From contig OZ059895.1 in NCBI GenBank assembly GCA_964057225.1, positions 5,704,001 to 5,768,000 of the forward strand: a DNA stretch of 64,000 nt, in the 5' to 3' direction. Position numbers and translations under genes: made by a program. The notes beneath the pieces were generated by a model that saw nothing but the letters and a program-made list of their open reading frames with translations, ran no database searches and was not told the DNA's origin. Positions 23,909 through 38,000 of this stretch are shown piece by piece (the stretch's first letter is position 1; every line of letters begins with the position of its first letter). Source of the stretch: Auanema rhodensis. Lineage: Eukaryota; Nematoda; Chromadorea; Rhabditida; Rhabditidae.

Positions 23909-26900
23909 ACAAAATAGGATATTCATTAATTTTTGATTAAATAGCACGAAACAGCTTTGATTGCTTCTTTTATATCCCTTCCTGGACTGTTAATGAGAAC
24001 TATTTAATAGATTTTGAATTTCGCGCTCATACTGAAAGTGCAATACCAAATTTGGGATAAGTAGATTTCGTCATTAAAACGATTTATGATAATTTCATGA
24101 AGATATATTTAATAACTTTTTGTCCTTTTTTCATAATTCTGTAATTTGATATTTGAAGTCTGCTAATGATTTATTGCGTAACAATGGCTATGCGATTGAA
24201 TCTCAACAACGAATGGCGTCTGCTGATGTAGCTTGCTTCGCTCCTTCGAAATTCTTTCGATTAGATCATATTATTATAAACTTTTGTTACAATCTTAAAA
24301 GTGTATATATATATATATATATGTGTGTATCTTATATTTCTTCCACTTCACATCTTTTTTAAGCAAGTCTTTGTTATGCTGTTCTCATGTTTGTGGAGGT
24401 GTTTGTGTCGAAAGCGATAGGAAAGCGTTCTTTACTAATATGCTATGATTAGACATTAAAGTAAAGGAATGGAGGTGGCGTGAGAAACGTGTGGGACGGG
24501 AACATTGGTACATATGAGTCAGCTCCCTGATTAACAATTGACTTTATATACCAGTTGGCTCCCTTTTTTATTAGGATTAGCTTTGCTCTACACATCACCT
24601 TCCACCCGTCTGTCATGTGTGTATGGAAACACAGTGTAGCGGTAAATTTTCTTTCTTTTGGTTTCAAACCTATTGTTCATTGAGTGTGGTCTTAAGTTGG
24701 AAGAAATCACACATTATTATTTCATTGGAAGTATGCACTTGTTGGCCTATTAGTCATCCTAAGGTATCTGAAGTTTGTCGTTGTCTTTATTCTGTGAACA
24801 CTCTTTTCATTTCAATACCTTCTTTCGCTGTTCTTCGTACACGAGGACTTCGTTGACAACGACGACGATGACTACAACATTAGCTAGCTGTTTTCAACAC
24901 CTCGTATATTTCTCAACTCTCACAGCAATTTCAAAAGCGGCTAATTGAATGTCTTGTCCCGAAATATCAATGTGAAATTGTTTCGTCGTGCATCTCACTG
25001 TTCACTTCTTATGTCATCTCAAAATATTCCAACTTCATCGTCAAATTCAACGAAAAATAAGACACAGACACAGAAGTCATTCTTTCGAAATCGACTTTTG
25101 TCCTCACTCCTCGGAATGATGTAAGTGGCCAAAGTTCATGTACTGTTGGCGGTGTGCCAGCCTCTTTCTCTCTCTTAGTTGTTTTCTCCTTCCGGTCAAA
25201 GTTCTCGAGCAAGGAGGTCCTGAACTTTACAAACATTTCTCTTCATCGCTACTGATGATTCATATATGCGACTACAGGGGCTGATCTTCCTAATGTACTC
25301 AGCTATTTTTCTTTTTGTTATCAATCTAGAACGAATGAGTCACTCAAACATCCAAATTATCGGTATATTCATCGGTTTTTTCAACACTTTTTTGCGATAT
25401 GACTGGGATTCATTGAAAGAAGAGGAGATTTCACGAACATATATAATCCGAAAATACTCTATCCCTCAGCCTCGATATTTTGCAGTCATTTTCAGGATAA
25501 ATCTTTAGGTTATTCATCTTACAGCATTCATTCTCAAATTTTCTATAACTAATCTCTTTCATTCATGACAAAGTCTACATAGACACACAATTTGATATAT
25601 TATGTTCTTTGAGTAGGTACAAACATATGAACACTCTCCTTTTTGCTTTGGCTTGTCATTCTTCTCTCTCTGTTTGACGTTTCCGGTCCGGAACTCTGTT
25701 ATTCTTTTATACATAGACTATATTTTAAAATACCGTGCAATCCCGCCTTTTTTGTTTCCTTTTTTGACCTCCGCCCGCCTAGTTAAGGTTCATATATTTA
25801 TAATATATAACTTCTGGTTTTATATGTTATTACCTAATAGGGAAATGAAGACCCTAGAAGGATATAGTTACAGCCCAGGTGTCGTTCTCATTGTTATATT
25901 AGGTACTTAGATCATTTCATTGTTCATTATTAAATGTATATAACACTTTAATTATTCGTTATTTAATCATATTATGTAGTGTTGTAACCTAAGGTCTGAA
26001 ATCTCCTTTCCCATAAATAATCGTTCCTTTGCTGAATGAGCGGGAATTGTTGTCATTCATCAAGGACACCTCCACCTGTCGTTCTGTTTATGCTTTAATT
26101 TCTTGGTTTCCTCATGTTCTTTTCAATTTTTCATTTCCTTAACTACCATACGTGACCCAACGTCAAATTTTTGATCTTTATATTCCATTTGATGTTGTAT
26201 ATTGTTTTGTATCTTTGCTTTAATTCTTTTTGTTTTCTCTATTTTAGGATATAATCCTACTTTCATCCGTTTTCCTTCCTGTCGCTCTTTTCAAGACGCT
26301 GCACTTTTTCTTTTACTGTTTTTCTGAACGTTCAAAGTATTCATATATGTCAGCTCTTCTGCCTTCATTTTATGAGCTTTTTTTGCCAGAGTTTTAGAAT
26401 TTTACTTTAGCTTACATTTAGAGCAATCTATTGATTTTCTCAATTTTTTTAGCTTTTGGTTTTATAATGCTTCTTTTGTCGCTTTCTATCGTTTTTCCAT
26501 GACTTGCAATTGTTTTTTCGGCAAGCAAACTGTCATTTTGCAACTTGTCTGCTTTTAGCCCAATCTATTCTAAATCTGATAAGCTTTAGCAAAGTATTGC
26601 TGGACCTCTATGCTCCTCATCGCCCTTGAAATCTACGTTTCCCCTTGAAATTTGGCAGCATGTTACTATAGTGGATGTTTCTGGAAACAAGAAACTAGTA
26701 CCTGAAGGCAAGCTAGCAGTGATTATTAATCATATGTGGCAACTTTCGCTTCCCTTTTCTCCTAACGTACTTTACTGGTATTTCTATGTAATAACACCTA
26801 TTATTATCTCTTCGGAAGATATAATATACGTTGACACCCTAATGCCCCACGCTCCATTGACTAATTTCGGTTGATCCGACACCCTCTTCAGGACACATGG

Positions 26901-28205
26901 ACCCGGCCGCACTGCCTTTCCGCCACGGGGGACGGAGGCGATAGCGACATCGAATTTAACTCTGCTCCAAGTTTCGTTCTAATGATTATCGTTGACAACA
27001 GTCTTTTCTTTCAAGATGATACCTGTCGTTCCAAATCTACACCTGTGACAAAGATATACCGTAATCAGCGTATTATCATCTATAATCTATACACGGCCGT
27101 CTATTAATGTGCCTTCGGCTGCGGGGGGTAGTTGGTTAGTCGTCGTACTTTCTGCGTTCCTTTGCGAAATTCTGGGCCAGTGTTCCAGCCGACCTTCTTG
27201 TATTAATTCTGAGCTTTCTTTATAATCACGTCTTCCGTAGTTTCTTTAGTTATCGTATGGCCATATGTGTCATTTCATCTACCGTCTGTCGTTTTTACTA
27301 CATCTTCTGTTGCCGAAAATCGTTGCTGTGCCGCATTTCTCAATTGTTCCTCTCTTTGATTGGCACGCCGATCTGCCTTTTGTTTTGCATTTTCAGATCT
27401 TCTTACATTCCGAGCATATTTATTCAATTATATCTCGAAACTTATCATCATACTTCTCGTTTTTTTCTAATTTCATAAGAAGAGGCAAGTAGGCGTGGTT
27501 TTTATTTGGAAGGCGGAGCTGTAGGGCGGAGCTTGAGAGATGATCGAGGGTTAGTGTGAGCGTTTGCTGTGCTGGACGCTGGGAGGGCATTCATTACTAC
27601 CACCATATTCTTTTTTCATCCATCTCTACAATTTCTGTACTGCCTTCGTTACCCTGCCATTTCTCATTGTTCGACCACCTCGTTGATCCCTCACTTAGTG
27701 TGTCCGTCCCCAGATGTTCTCTTAGCCCCTGACTGGCCATTGCATTGTCCATTTCGTTTCATTCCGTCCTGCCCCTGGTTGTCCCTTAGGCCGATGTCGA
27801 CGATTATCTGAATAACTGTCCTTCCGTCAGAGGCTCGTACGCTGTGTAGTATTATTGTATGACCACAACCGCTCAATGATACTTCAGTTTTTCTAGTTTT
27901 TTCTTTTTTCCTAATGAATTATTCTATGTAATGGATATGAGTTTCTAGTTCTTATTAGTTTTCTTTTTTTTAATTTTTTCTACTATTAACTTAAATTTAT
28001 TACCTATTCATTCTATCAGTTACTACTTTTTCTCATTTGCATCTCTTTATCTTTTATATACACTTCTGCTCTTTTGTTACCTCCTAACAGAACAAAAATT
28101 TAAAATTGAGTGACCTATGTGACCTACCTAGTGGACGCGCGCGTACCTGGAGCTAAAAAAGTTTAAAAAAACCCGTCGTCCCACCGCAAAGATTATGGTC
28201 CTAGA

Positions 28206-28505
28206 CTCTAGACGAGGTCGTTTTCACATACTGGGCAATGTTCTTTCCCTCTAATATACAGGCAACGCTCGGTCCCTCCTATTGACTGACCCGAGTATGT
28301 CTGTTTTTCTCTCCCTTGCCCCTTCTGTCTCTGTGGCCCCATCTACCACATCCGCCTGTGCTCTCTTTTAGATGCACAGTCTCTTCTACTAGATCGTGAC
28401 CCTAGATGATTCGAGTAGCGAGGTCGTTTCGACACACTGCCCTCCTCCCTTACCCCTTCCTCCATACCCACAACACTCAGTTCCCGTCTTCTATTGACTG
28501 ACCCC
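28206..28505. repeat. Diverged duplicated block in the upstream region of the CH-domain gene
   Basis: Two blocks about 206-212 bases apart share CGAGGTCGTTT followed by a CACACTG-like sequence (28213 and 28419). Both then carry CTATTGACTGACCC (near 28279 and 28491), 68 and 74 bases further on. The sequence between the shared motifs has diverged. This looks like an old local duplication whose two ends were kept, roughly 300-600 bases before the start codon. Confidence 0.55.
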
Positions 28506-28798
28506 TTATGGCTCAATGTCTAAATACTTCGATCAGCGTCTAACTATTTTTCTGTATTTAAATTCCATATTTGGCTGTTTTCCAGCTGTATTCGTTTGTT
28601 ATTCTGCAATTGTGCTTTTGTTTATTCTTTTTTTCTTCCGCTGTGTTTCATTTTTCATAATTCAACATGTTTTCTGCATCAATTATAATCTTTGTTGACT
28701 GCTAACTTTTTTTCTCACAAGTTTTGCGTTTTTCAATTATTTTTTGATTTTTCATCCTTTCCTTTTTAGTGCCTAAGGCCAAGCTTCTATTGCAAAGT

Positions 28799-30887
28799 AT
28801 GTCTGACCAGAAGCCAGAAACCGAGACTGTTGAGGAGAAAGCTCCAGAGCTCCCAACTTCTGAGCCTCCAAAGGAGGATACTAAAACTGAAGTATTTTTA
28901 TCTTAATTTTTCTATTACTTATTTCTTTTACTAGGAAGCCTCTGCTGCTCCTGCTCCAGCTGCTGAAACAGAAGCTGCTGCTGGAGATGCCGCTGCTGCT
29001 CCTGCTGAGGAGAGCAAAGAAGAGAAGAAGCCTTCTCGCCTGAAGAAGCGTTTGACGCTTAAATGGGGCAAGAACCGTGATCAAGCTGAACCTGTTAAGG
29101 AGCCTGAGCAACCAGCTGATCCTAGAGAGAACGCTATCGCTTGGGTCAATCAGCAGATCCCAGCCGCTGCCCATAAGGTAAGCCTCCCTCGCGGTCAATG
29201 CTCTTACCGAACATAATTATATCCAGGTCAACCATCTCGTACTCCAATGGGTTCAACAATTGGCTGTTCCTGAAGAATCTGAACGTCAACCAATTCCAGG
29301 CAAGGACGGTCAGGTCACTCGTAATCAATTTCTCACTTTCTTACGTGATGGAGACATTTTAACAAAGTTGGCTAACAAGCTTCAGGTAAACCTTCTTCAG
29401 TTCTTTTACACGAAACATCAGAGGACTCCGTTTGTAATTATGGGATGATACGTTGCGGCATTCAGTCTCTAAACTTGTTTGGCCAGCTGGTCCATTGTTT
29501 GGAGATTGTGCCTCTTCTCGTTCACTTACTTTGCAACTATCCCTCTGCTGCTTCTGTATCCTCTTTATCTATCCAATCTAATCTCTTTATATGTACATAT
29601 ATCTATCTATCTATTTCAGCCTGGAGCTATCGAGGTTGCCACCCCAGAAGAGGGAGCTGATTTGGTTAAGCAAAAGGAAGTTCAGACCAAGAATATTGAA
29701 GCCTTCTCCAGCTGGGCTAAGACAAATCTTGGCATTGACGAATCCAAGGTCAGTACATTTGTAATAATTATGGGAATTAAAGCCCGGTAGGACGAGATAC
29801 CGTGTCGGGGTCGCGAGTCTATTGCTCTACTAGCACCCTAGAACAATACCCACTAGCATGTTCTTTAATGCTCTGCTCACATATCCCTCAAATATTCCGC
29901 TTTCGCTCTCGTTTCTTCGTCATCACTGGGTACGTGATCCTATTGGTTCCCTGGTCAGAATAGAATTAGTAACTGACGTCTGGCTGTCTTTAACTACCAT
30001 TTGTTTTTTAATTTACTCTACTCGCGAATCCTGAAACGTAAAGACAAAGAGGGCTAGAACTAACCAATAATAATAATACATCTTTCAAATGATCTTCGGA
30101 CGAGAAGTAGACGTTAATAGGCTGAAACTTCTATTTTGAAACTACACGGTGGTCAAGTTTGTACGAAAGCTGTTTGACTAGTCAGGCTTGGTTGTCTTGT
30201 GAATGCAAGCGGGCGGAATATGAATCATCCTATTCTCGGTCTAAATATTAAGATACAATATTGCGAAATGAGTCTCTTTTGCATCATTTATTTCACATGG
30301 GGAATATTACTAGAAGTTTTGATGATGTTGATGGTGAATCACTATCGGTTTTCGTTGGGAAATATTTGGGGCACGTGTCGTGATAATGAATTGCGCGAAT
30401 CTTATGTCATTTATGCCAAACATCCCTATGTTTAGTGATAAACTTATTTATTGTTTTTAGGTTCTCACTGCTGCCGATTTACTCGAAAAGGGCAAGGCCG
30501 GATATCCAGCTGTGTTCGACACTCTCTGGAATCTTGGAGTCAAGAGTCAAGAGAAGTTCGAACAAGCCGGACTTGATGTAGATGGAGTTGTTGCTGCTGC
30601 CGGCGCTGTAGTTCGCACCAATATTATTGGAATGATTCTTTCCTTCTTCCGACGATCACGTCGTCCTTCTGTAGAGAAGAAGGAAGAAGATAAGGCTGAC
30701 GAACAAGCAGCAGGTGACGCCGCTCCAAATGCTCCTGAAGGAGAACAAGTTGAAGAAGTATGCCAAAAGGTAAGACAGTTTAATTTTTATAATAATCTAC
30801 TGCGGGACATGTTTCAAGCTCATTATAAATACTTCATTTTAGGTTGATAACACAGCAAACGCAGCCCCAGCCGTAGCAGCTAACTGA
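28799..30887 (+). CDS. Calponin-homology (CH) domain protein
   Basis: Six exons: 28799-28891, 28935-29177, 29229-29385, 29620-29748, 30461-30769, 30843-30887. Every intron lies between codons (phase 0). The product starts MSDQKPETETVEEKAPELP, followed by an Ala/Glu-rich region and a basic patch (PSRLKKRLTLKWGKN). The CH domain then runs through the centre: AIAWVNQQI, FLTFLRDGDILTKLANKLQP, KNIEAFSSWAKTNLGI, LTAADLLEKG and PAVFDTLWNLG, the usual CH helices. The tail contains FFRRSRRPS and an Ala/Glu-rich end. A single CH domain and no calponin repeats suggest a cytoskeletal adaptor or signalling role (actin binding is not guaranteed for a single CH domain). Codon use is G+C-richer than neighbours, compatible with high expression. 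The fourth intron is 712 nt, long for this window. TTTTTAG at 28769 is either a trans-splice site or the end of an upstream untranslated intron. Confidence 0.85.
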
Positions 30888-33800
30888 GTCATTTGATGCT
30901 GATCTTAGAGGCATCTCCTTGCCGGTTTTCTTTTCTGTGCATTCTTCTTCATCTAATGTTGTAACCTGTTTTTCTTCGTTGGTGAGTTCATGCTTCATCC
31001 TTTTCTACCTTGTTCCCGTCCCATTCATACCGTTTTGACCTTTTGCCTGTTTTTTCAATAGCCTGGTTAATGTGCCAGTGTTGACAGCTGAGGTTATAAA
31101 ATTGACGATCTAAATGGCTGAGAAGGTCTGTGTTCGTGAGTGTTAGGATGTGAGATGATCCAGCTAGCCTTGTGAAGGCAATCTTGCCTCGTTAATGGAA
31201 TGATCATGCGCCCTCTAAAGTCCTCTTAACCCATGGTGGTCTTCGTTCTCTACAATTTCATGATGCGTGATTTGCTTTTTCGTTCCCTCATCCAAAAATT
31301 GGATCTTGTAAGGGATCGCCAGATCCTTCAAACCTCCAGTTCAGTTAAAATACAACAGCAGTAAAGCAGTTTACAAGATTAATTCATTAAAAAGAACCAG
31401 CGCTTTATATCTAATCTGTCCTCTCAATCATGTTTAATATGAATTTCAATCTTTTACTTTCGTAGTTCTATAGTTAGAAGCCCTATGTGAGAATGGAGGT
31501 CGTATTAGAGTCTGTTTGGTGCAGATGGACAACGTGCTTTTTCTTTTTCTCAGATAGAAGAGATTGAAAAGATGACGATGATGAAGATGCATCGGATCGG
31601 CTACCCTCTCTTTCTCTTTATATCTGTATTGTCAAGTCCATATCTTGTACGTTTTGTCTCTTCTCATCCTCTTCTTAGTCTTCTATCTATATCCTCGTAG
31701 CGACAGAGCGACTGGCTTGACTGACTGACCACACGACTGGTGTTTATCGTTTATGCAAATGAGTCCTGGAAGTAAGATAGTACGCTATAATAAGAGGGCT
31801 CAGGCGAGCCGGGAATCGTTTTGTACGCACACAAGGTCGGCGTCCATCTGCCCAGATGGTTATCTCTCTTGCCACAGTCCGACTCGCTCGTTCAGAGAGC
31901 AATGTGCGGCAGGAGGGAGTGAGAGGAGAATCGGTCATCTTGCTAGGCGATATGCCAACCAATCGCTGGGCTGAGCAGCTTAAGCTTCAGAATTTTCTGA
32001 CCCGATGATCCGACTTAATCTGGGGGTTCTTCTCGATTGAGAAGAAGGTCCGTTAGCTATCTATGAGCTCAGTCTATAAAAAGTCCATTCGGTTGACCTT
32101 TTACGGGTCTCGGTTCTCATGAAAGACATGCGGTGTTTGTTATACACAGATAGATAGATAGAAAGATAGAAAAGAGATTAGTAGGACCGAGGTTACAGAT
32201 TGGTTGTGAAATATGATCCTCCACGGCCTAGTATCGATAATCTACTCATCTTTGGCCAGCCGCCCATTAATTTTCCGGTTCTGATCCCTTCTGCGGTTAG
32301 AAGAAAATTGGCCGGAAACGGTGCCGGCTGCTCAAAAAAAGTTGTCTAATTAACGCCGGAGCGGAGCATCCTTTTAGCAGCCGGCTTTATTGTATAGACC
32401 TCTGTGCGACACCTCTTGTAAGGAATAGAGAACCATGTAAAAAATGCTTTTGTGCTCTCGACCTGATGTATAATAACGGTATGAATGGGGACTTGAGAGG
32501 TTTTTTGTGTGCCTATTATCTCCTTCCCTGTTTTAAGTGCGTTTTTTTTCAGATTCGTCTCAAGTTCTCTAGATGCTTGTGATGTCTCATTGCCGAGCTT
32601 GTACTTTGCAATGTAATACACAACAACAACTACTACCACGACTACTCTTACGACATACTAATTATCTTATATGGTGGTTTAACCCCCTCTATTTCTTTTT
32701 TGTTAAAAACGTTTTATAAGATATACTCATATCTGCTTGTAGAGCAGCTCCTAGTGTGGTTGTCTATTGGCTGGCTCACACAAGAACCAATCACTGATAA
32801 CTTGGCTTTGTGCTATTTAATCATAATACATTTTGACTGCTTTCTCCTATCCCATAGATTATTTCTATTTCGAAATATATCGTTTGGATTTCAAAATATT
32901 CCGAACTTCACATTTTCTTGAAGTTAGATATTCTTCATCTTTGTTCTAATCTCTGTCCTTAGGGCAAGATTGAGCAGTTTAATTATTAATTCTATATAAA
33001 AATAAAAAACGAAAATGCTTTGTCCGCTTCAACCATTGTAATCTAAATTGTTTAAGTTAATAAATCAATTATCTTGTTTGTTTTTGCTCTTTATATAGTT
33101 CTCAAATCTTGATGTCCTGCTTGCTATTGGTTCTTTCCACCCTTTTTGTTTGGCAAATTGAGTCTCAAGCAGTTCTGATTCGCTTGAATGTCATCAAACA
33201 GAAAATGGATATTTCCTTTGGCATACCGTGAGTTCGGCTCTTTCCTTTTACGGTTCGCTCCCTTTTTAGTTTAAACCAATTTGCATATAGTTGAAGTGTT
33301 CTCTCGCAGCTTGTCATGCTTTACGGACACGGTTTGACAGAATGATTCTCAGTATCTCATCTGGTTGAATCTAATGAAGCGCTCAGTCAACGTCTGTTAT
33401 ATAATGAAAATGGCATCCTTTTATGTTATTTGAAACAGAAGAGAGGAAAGCTAGGGTGATGTAAATGGAGAAAGCTCTAGCTGAGTCACTTCCTATTGCG
33501 AAACATCCGAAATCATTGTCAGCATCTTCCGATGTCATTTAGGTTTCCGGAGGGTTGTCCTCTTTTTGTTGTCTATCTTTATCTGTGGGAGATTTCTTGA
33601 GCCATGCATGCACTAGCTACTAGGACTCAAGGGTGTTTCCAAAAAAACCCAAATAAATGAGAAAAGAAAACGGAAAACCAAAAAAGGAAGACATTTGCTA
33701 GCTTTCTGGTCGCATATCCTGCACTCTGCTAGTCTCTAGAGTGACAAAGTATCCTCTCAGATGGATATTTCGCTAGCTGATCGTTTCATCAGTTCATTTC

Positions 33801-34982
33801 CCTACCCGCCCTCCATTTCAACAGAGAGAACGTTCGTTTTAAACTCTCTGCACTCTTTTTCCTCTCAGCACATCAGAGGCAAATGCACGTGAAAAACGGT
33901 AAATTGTCATATCCGGGTGGGCTGTTCGGCTGTTGTGTATAGAGACAGGATGATGAGTTGATGATGTTGTTGTGTATGTGTATGTGTGCTGTAAAAATGC
34001 TTTGAGAGGTGACAACGAGGTCGTTGGGATAGTGTTGTCTGACCAGAATATAGCAGGGAGGGCTATTGGTGAGAAGGGGCTAGGATAACAGCAGCATCAT
34101 TAACAACAGCAGGATACTCGGCTATTAAGGAAATTCATGCCAGATATTCAAAAGCTTATTGGAACAGTTGGCTTGTATTTGGCATTTTCTATTAGAACTA
34201 CACAGTCATATGCGCTAATCCAATGCAACAAACCTTCTTGTGTTCGCATAAACAATATAATATCTAAACAGTTAAGTAAGACGTCGACGACGAACATATT
34301 GAGCATCATTGAGATCTACAATAGTATATGTGTTATAGTGCATCATCATCATCTTCATCAACATCATCGTCCTCATCAACATCATCATCTCCTTCAACCA
34401 TAGGCTTCAACTTGACCTTTCAGCATCGCTCTACTCTTCTCTTTTTCTCTTTTCTCTATTGTATTTCTTTATATAATATATAAAATAAGTATTACATATA
34501 GTTTATGTTACAAGAATCACAGTTCAACATATGAGTCGAATAAAGCTGTGAATATATATAAGAAATCAAAGACTTTCTTATTCTACAACGCTTATATATG
34601 TTTTTAAATAGCCTAAACATAGAAGGGAATGGGAGATTGAACATATGTAACTATCAAGACACACAACTACTTCTAATGCTTTTGCCCTTTTATTTGGTTA
34701 AATTCGTTATTTAGTCATCAATCTTCAACATTCTTATAATAAACAATCAACAATTTCCTCTATTATTTGTCATTAACTATATTGATTAGTTAGTTCTTGA
34801 ATTTCTTATTCAGTTTCTTGCTCATCAGATTATTGGAGAAGTAAATTTTCAATTTCAATGCCCAAATGCTTCGAACACCGTCTGTTCATCATCATCATCA
34901 TCAGAGTCATCATAATCATCATCATTGCCGTCGGCATTTGTGGATCTTTCTTCGTATCTCTCACTCTTTCCTTTCTTCTCCT

Positions 34983-35022
<40 letters not shown>

Positions 35023-38000
35023 TTCTTTCTCTGAAATAATGTGAGGTCATTTGGCCATATGTGTAGAATACATGTAGCCCGTTTAGACTGAGCTCATTAT
35101 TCGAGGGTTATGCATTGGCTAAGTAGAAGCTTTAACACGACGGCTGACCACATGTAGTAGTTAGATGGTTGTAGACCATTCTATTAATGAGACCACAATA
35201 AGTTCAGAAGACTAAGGAAAAGTTTAAACTTATTACAACTAAATATGCTTGCAGGTTTAAGGCTTGATTCATATTCTACTGTATCAACATTCTTATTATT
35301 CGGTTAATCCCATATAAAAAGTCGAATAGCTTGCTCAAAAACATTAAAAATGAAAAATGCAGTAAGAAAGAGAAGAAGAAACAGAATAATAAGAAGAAAC
35401 AGAAGAGGAAACGATAGAAAGATGAAGGGAAGGGGGGGATGGATGACTGGTAGAAGAAGGACAATTGTACGCACCCTCTCGTTCTGATATAGTCAGACAC
35501 ATGAACATATATTGTTTTGCATTCATTATAAGCTGCACATAGCCAGAACGTAAATGAATCCGGTTCGCAAACGCAAATGAATAGATAGATATGGGGGAGC
35601 CATCTGCCCACACTGTTTCAAGACCAGCTTTTTTGCAATGAGATTGCCGAATAAGCGTAAGAAATCTGAATTGAAATTATGTTGAAAAATATTGTAAATA
35701 GTATATTTCTATTTAAATATATTATAAATATATTACTATATATCATATAGTATACACATATATGTATTTACTTGTATACAAAAATCAGATTATTGTCTCT
35801 TCATGCCTTAGAAAATAATCAAATTTTGTACATTGGAGCTATCAAGATGGCTACTATAATACATAGTAAGGATTATTACATAATCATAACCTATATTACG
35901 GTTGTTGAGGTCAAATATCAAGAATTCAATTAGGTATTGGCTGTGCCTTCGAGACTTACCAATCTATCTTGGTCATATAAATCTCTTAGAAGACATAGAA
36001 GTATGATGTTTCTAATTCTTATATAATGACTGATCTTATTGTAAATAACTCTTCTTAGTCAAATGTTCTTTACTTTTCCATTTTCAATATATACATAAAT
36101 CGTTTTGATGTCATCAAAGCCAATAGACTGAGGGCAGCATGCGTTCGTCATGTTTTTTTTTCCATTTCTGGACCAGTTCTTCCTTGTTTATGGATGAATC
36201 AAGTGCACATGTTGGTGCTAGTGGTGCTGATGATACTGAGAAGACGAGCATATCTTTCCATCATATAATGTGCCAATACAAAAAGCTATATAGCCAATTA
36301 TCAAAACAAAAGAATGAGTAAAGACGATGGCTGGCATCTCGCCATTCGATTACCGATCAGCTTAGTCGTTTTGCCTTATTTCTGAAGATCTATAGCGTAG
36401 CATGGCAATGGTTAAACTTATATTAGGAGAGGATATGAAGCATAATACTATTATGGTCATTCAGTTTATGTCGGGAGAGTAAGAAGGCTAACAGGCTGAC
36501 TGGCTAGCTAGCTATGTTTGTATGTGCGGGAACAGAGAGCAGCTTTTTGATGGATATTTTAGCAGCCATTACCATTTTAATTACAGATGACTCGCACGCT
36601 ATTTCGAGACACAGACGCCTGTGTATGCCCTCATCCCGTCTCTCATTCAGCTTTCAAAAAAGAAAACGAAGCAACAGCAGAAGACAAAAACCTCTTTATC
36701 CGTTTTCCCTCTTCGAATCGTTCCAATGCTTCTTGTGCTCTCTGCGGGTTTTTTTCCTTTTCATGTCTCACTGCCAGCTCTTTCAAAGCAGCAACGTCAC
36801 AAATAATTATTCTGAGAGGACATATTGAAGCTGCAGCGTTGTACCAAGGGAGAATCCACAAAAAGCCTATCACTCCATGTGGTCAGAAAAACTAATATAA
36901 AAAAGCTGGTTCTTTCAAAAGATTAGTGTGCAGCATTATGCTTATACGATCATTAATATACATAAATATTGTCTGTCTTTCTGTCTGTCTATTTCAATGA
37001 TTTCATCTAATGACAGAAGCTCTTTGTTTTCAATAAAACGTACCAAAATGTATTATATAAATCAAGATACGACAACATGATATATACATATATATTCAAT
37101 GAATTTTTATGCGTAAGAAGAAAACAAATATTTTTTGATAGTTATGGTTATTTTGTTTTGAAAGATGACGGAAGGGCATAAGACGAAAATACAAAAAAAA
37201 CGTCAGCCTTAATCGAAAGAAGCATGCTTAGAGTACATACAGAAAATTTCCGTTATTTCTTGAATGTGTGAACGTTAGACAATTGGTATTTTTCACATTT
37301 ATAGTAAAAGAAAATTATATAAAAGGAAAAACAATTGAAAGTCTCTTTCTCATGCTTTTCCTAACCCTTGACGTTGATGTTCTACTTGCACATTTGTACT
37401 TGAAGATTGTTCCACATAGCTAATGATGAAGCTAAGACAACAATGTACTTCCCATGGGAATGATGGGAGATTAAAAAAATAAAAAAAAATTGACAAAAAG
37501 GACTTAAGGAGACATTTGTTTCAAAAAGATAAAGTGAACATTCTATGATCTTTGGCAGAGAAATGCAAATTTGTAAAAATACCTGAAGAGAAACATACTT
37601 AATATGTAAAAAATCTCAGAGAATTGCAGTTATATCAATATATAATGCTTAAGTTTTATGAATCTGATCAGCTAGTTACTCACTATGGATTAGTAAGCTT
37701 CAAATCTAGATTGACGGCCATCATATGCCAGTTGTCATCAGAATGTTGATCGCACTGAGGATTGTCCACGAATTCATAACCAAATGAGCATCAATATTTC
37801 AAAAAACCGAGAAAAAAAAAAGAAGAAAAAAACTACTTATTCGTATTCATATATTAATTTGATTGCAAAGAGGAATTAGATAGGTGATGGCTGACCTATA
37901 GAATGTCGAAACTAGTCAATTCCAATGATTCAATCTAGATCGAGCAGGTGTTATAGTCAGTCACTTTCCTCAATTTTACTCTCATATAGATATCTAAACT

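Larger units (their letters stand above)
20258..28798. other. 8.5-kb gene desert upstream of the calponin-homology gene
   Basis: No gene recognised on either strand. The first part carries one copy of a 372-bp direct repeat and the second copy lies 3.2 kb on. From about 24400 onward base use becomes pyrimidine-rich and less AT-rich, with long T/C runs on the plus strand. Open frames of 60-85 codons here are pyrimidine-driven and resemble no protein. GAT/CAT-rich tracts lie near 22085-22205. The last part (28200-28510) contains a diverged duplicated block. The region may hold distant regulatory DNA or untranslated exons of the gene at 28799. Confidence 0.6.

Noticed and set aside
32112-32150. 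TGAAAGACATG matches the first bases of microRNA miR-71
   Set aside because: The match ends after 11 bases and no complementary arm forming a hairpin is present within about 80 bases.
34137-34403. Open frame ending in a His-rich run
   Set aside because: The His run is produced by a CAT repeat; the rest shows no conserved motif.
35276-36895. Several overlapping 60-110 codon open frames
   Set aside because: Low-complexity Ser/Phe/Leu strings in several frames at once, no splice logic and no family resemblance.
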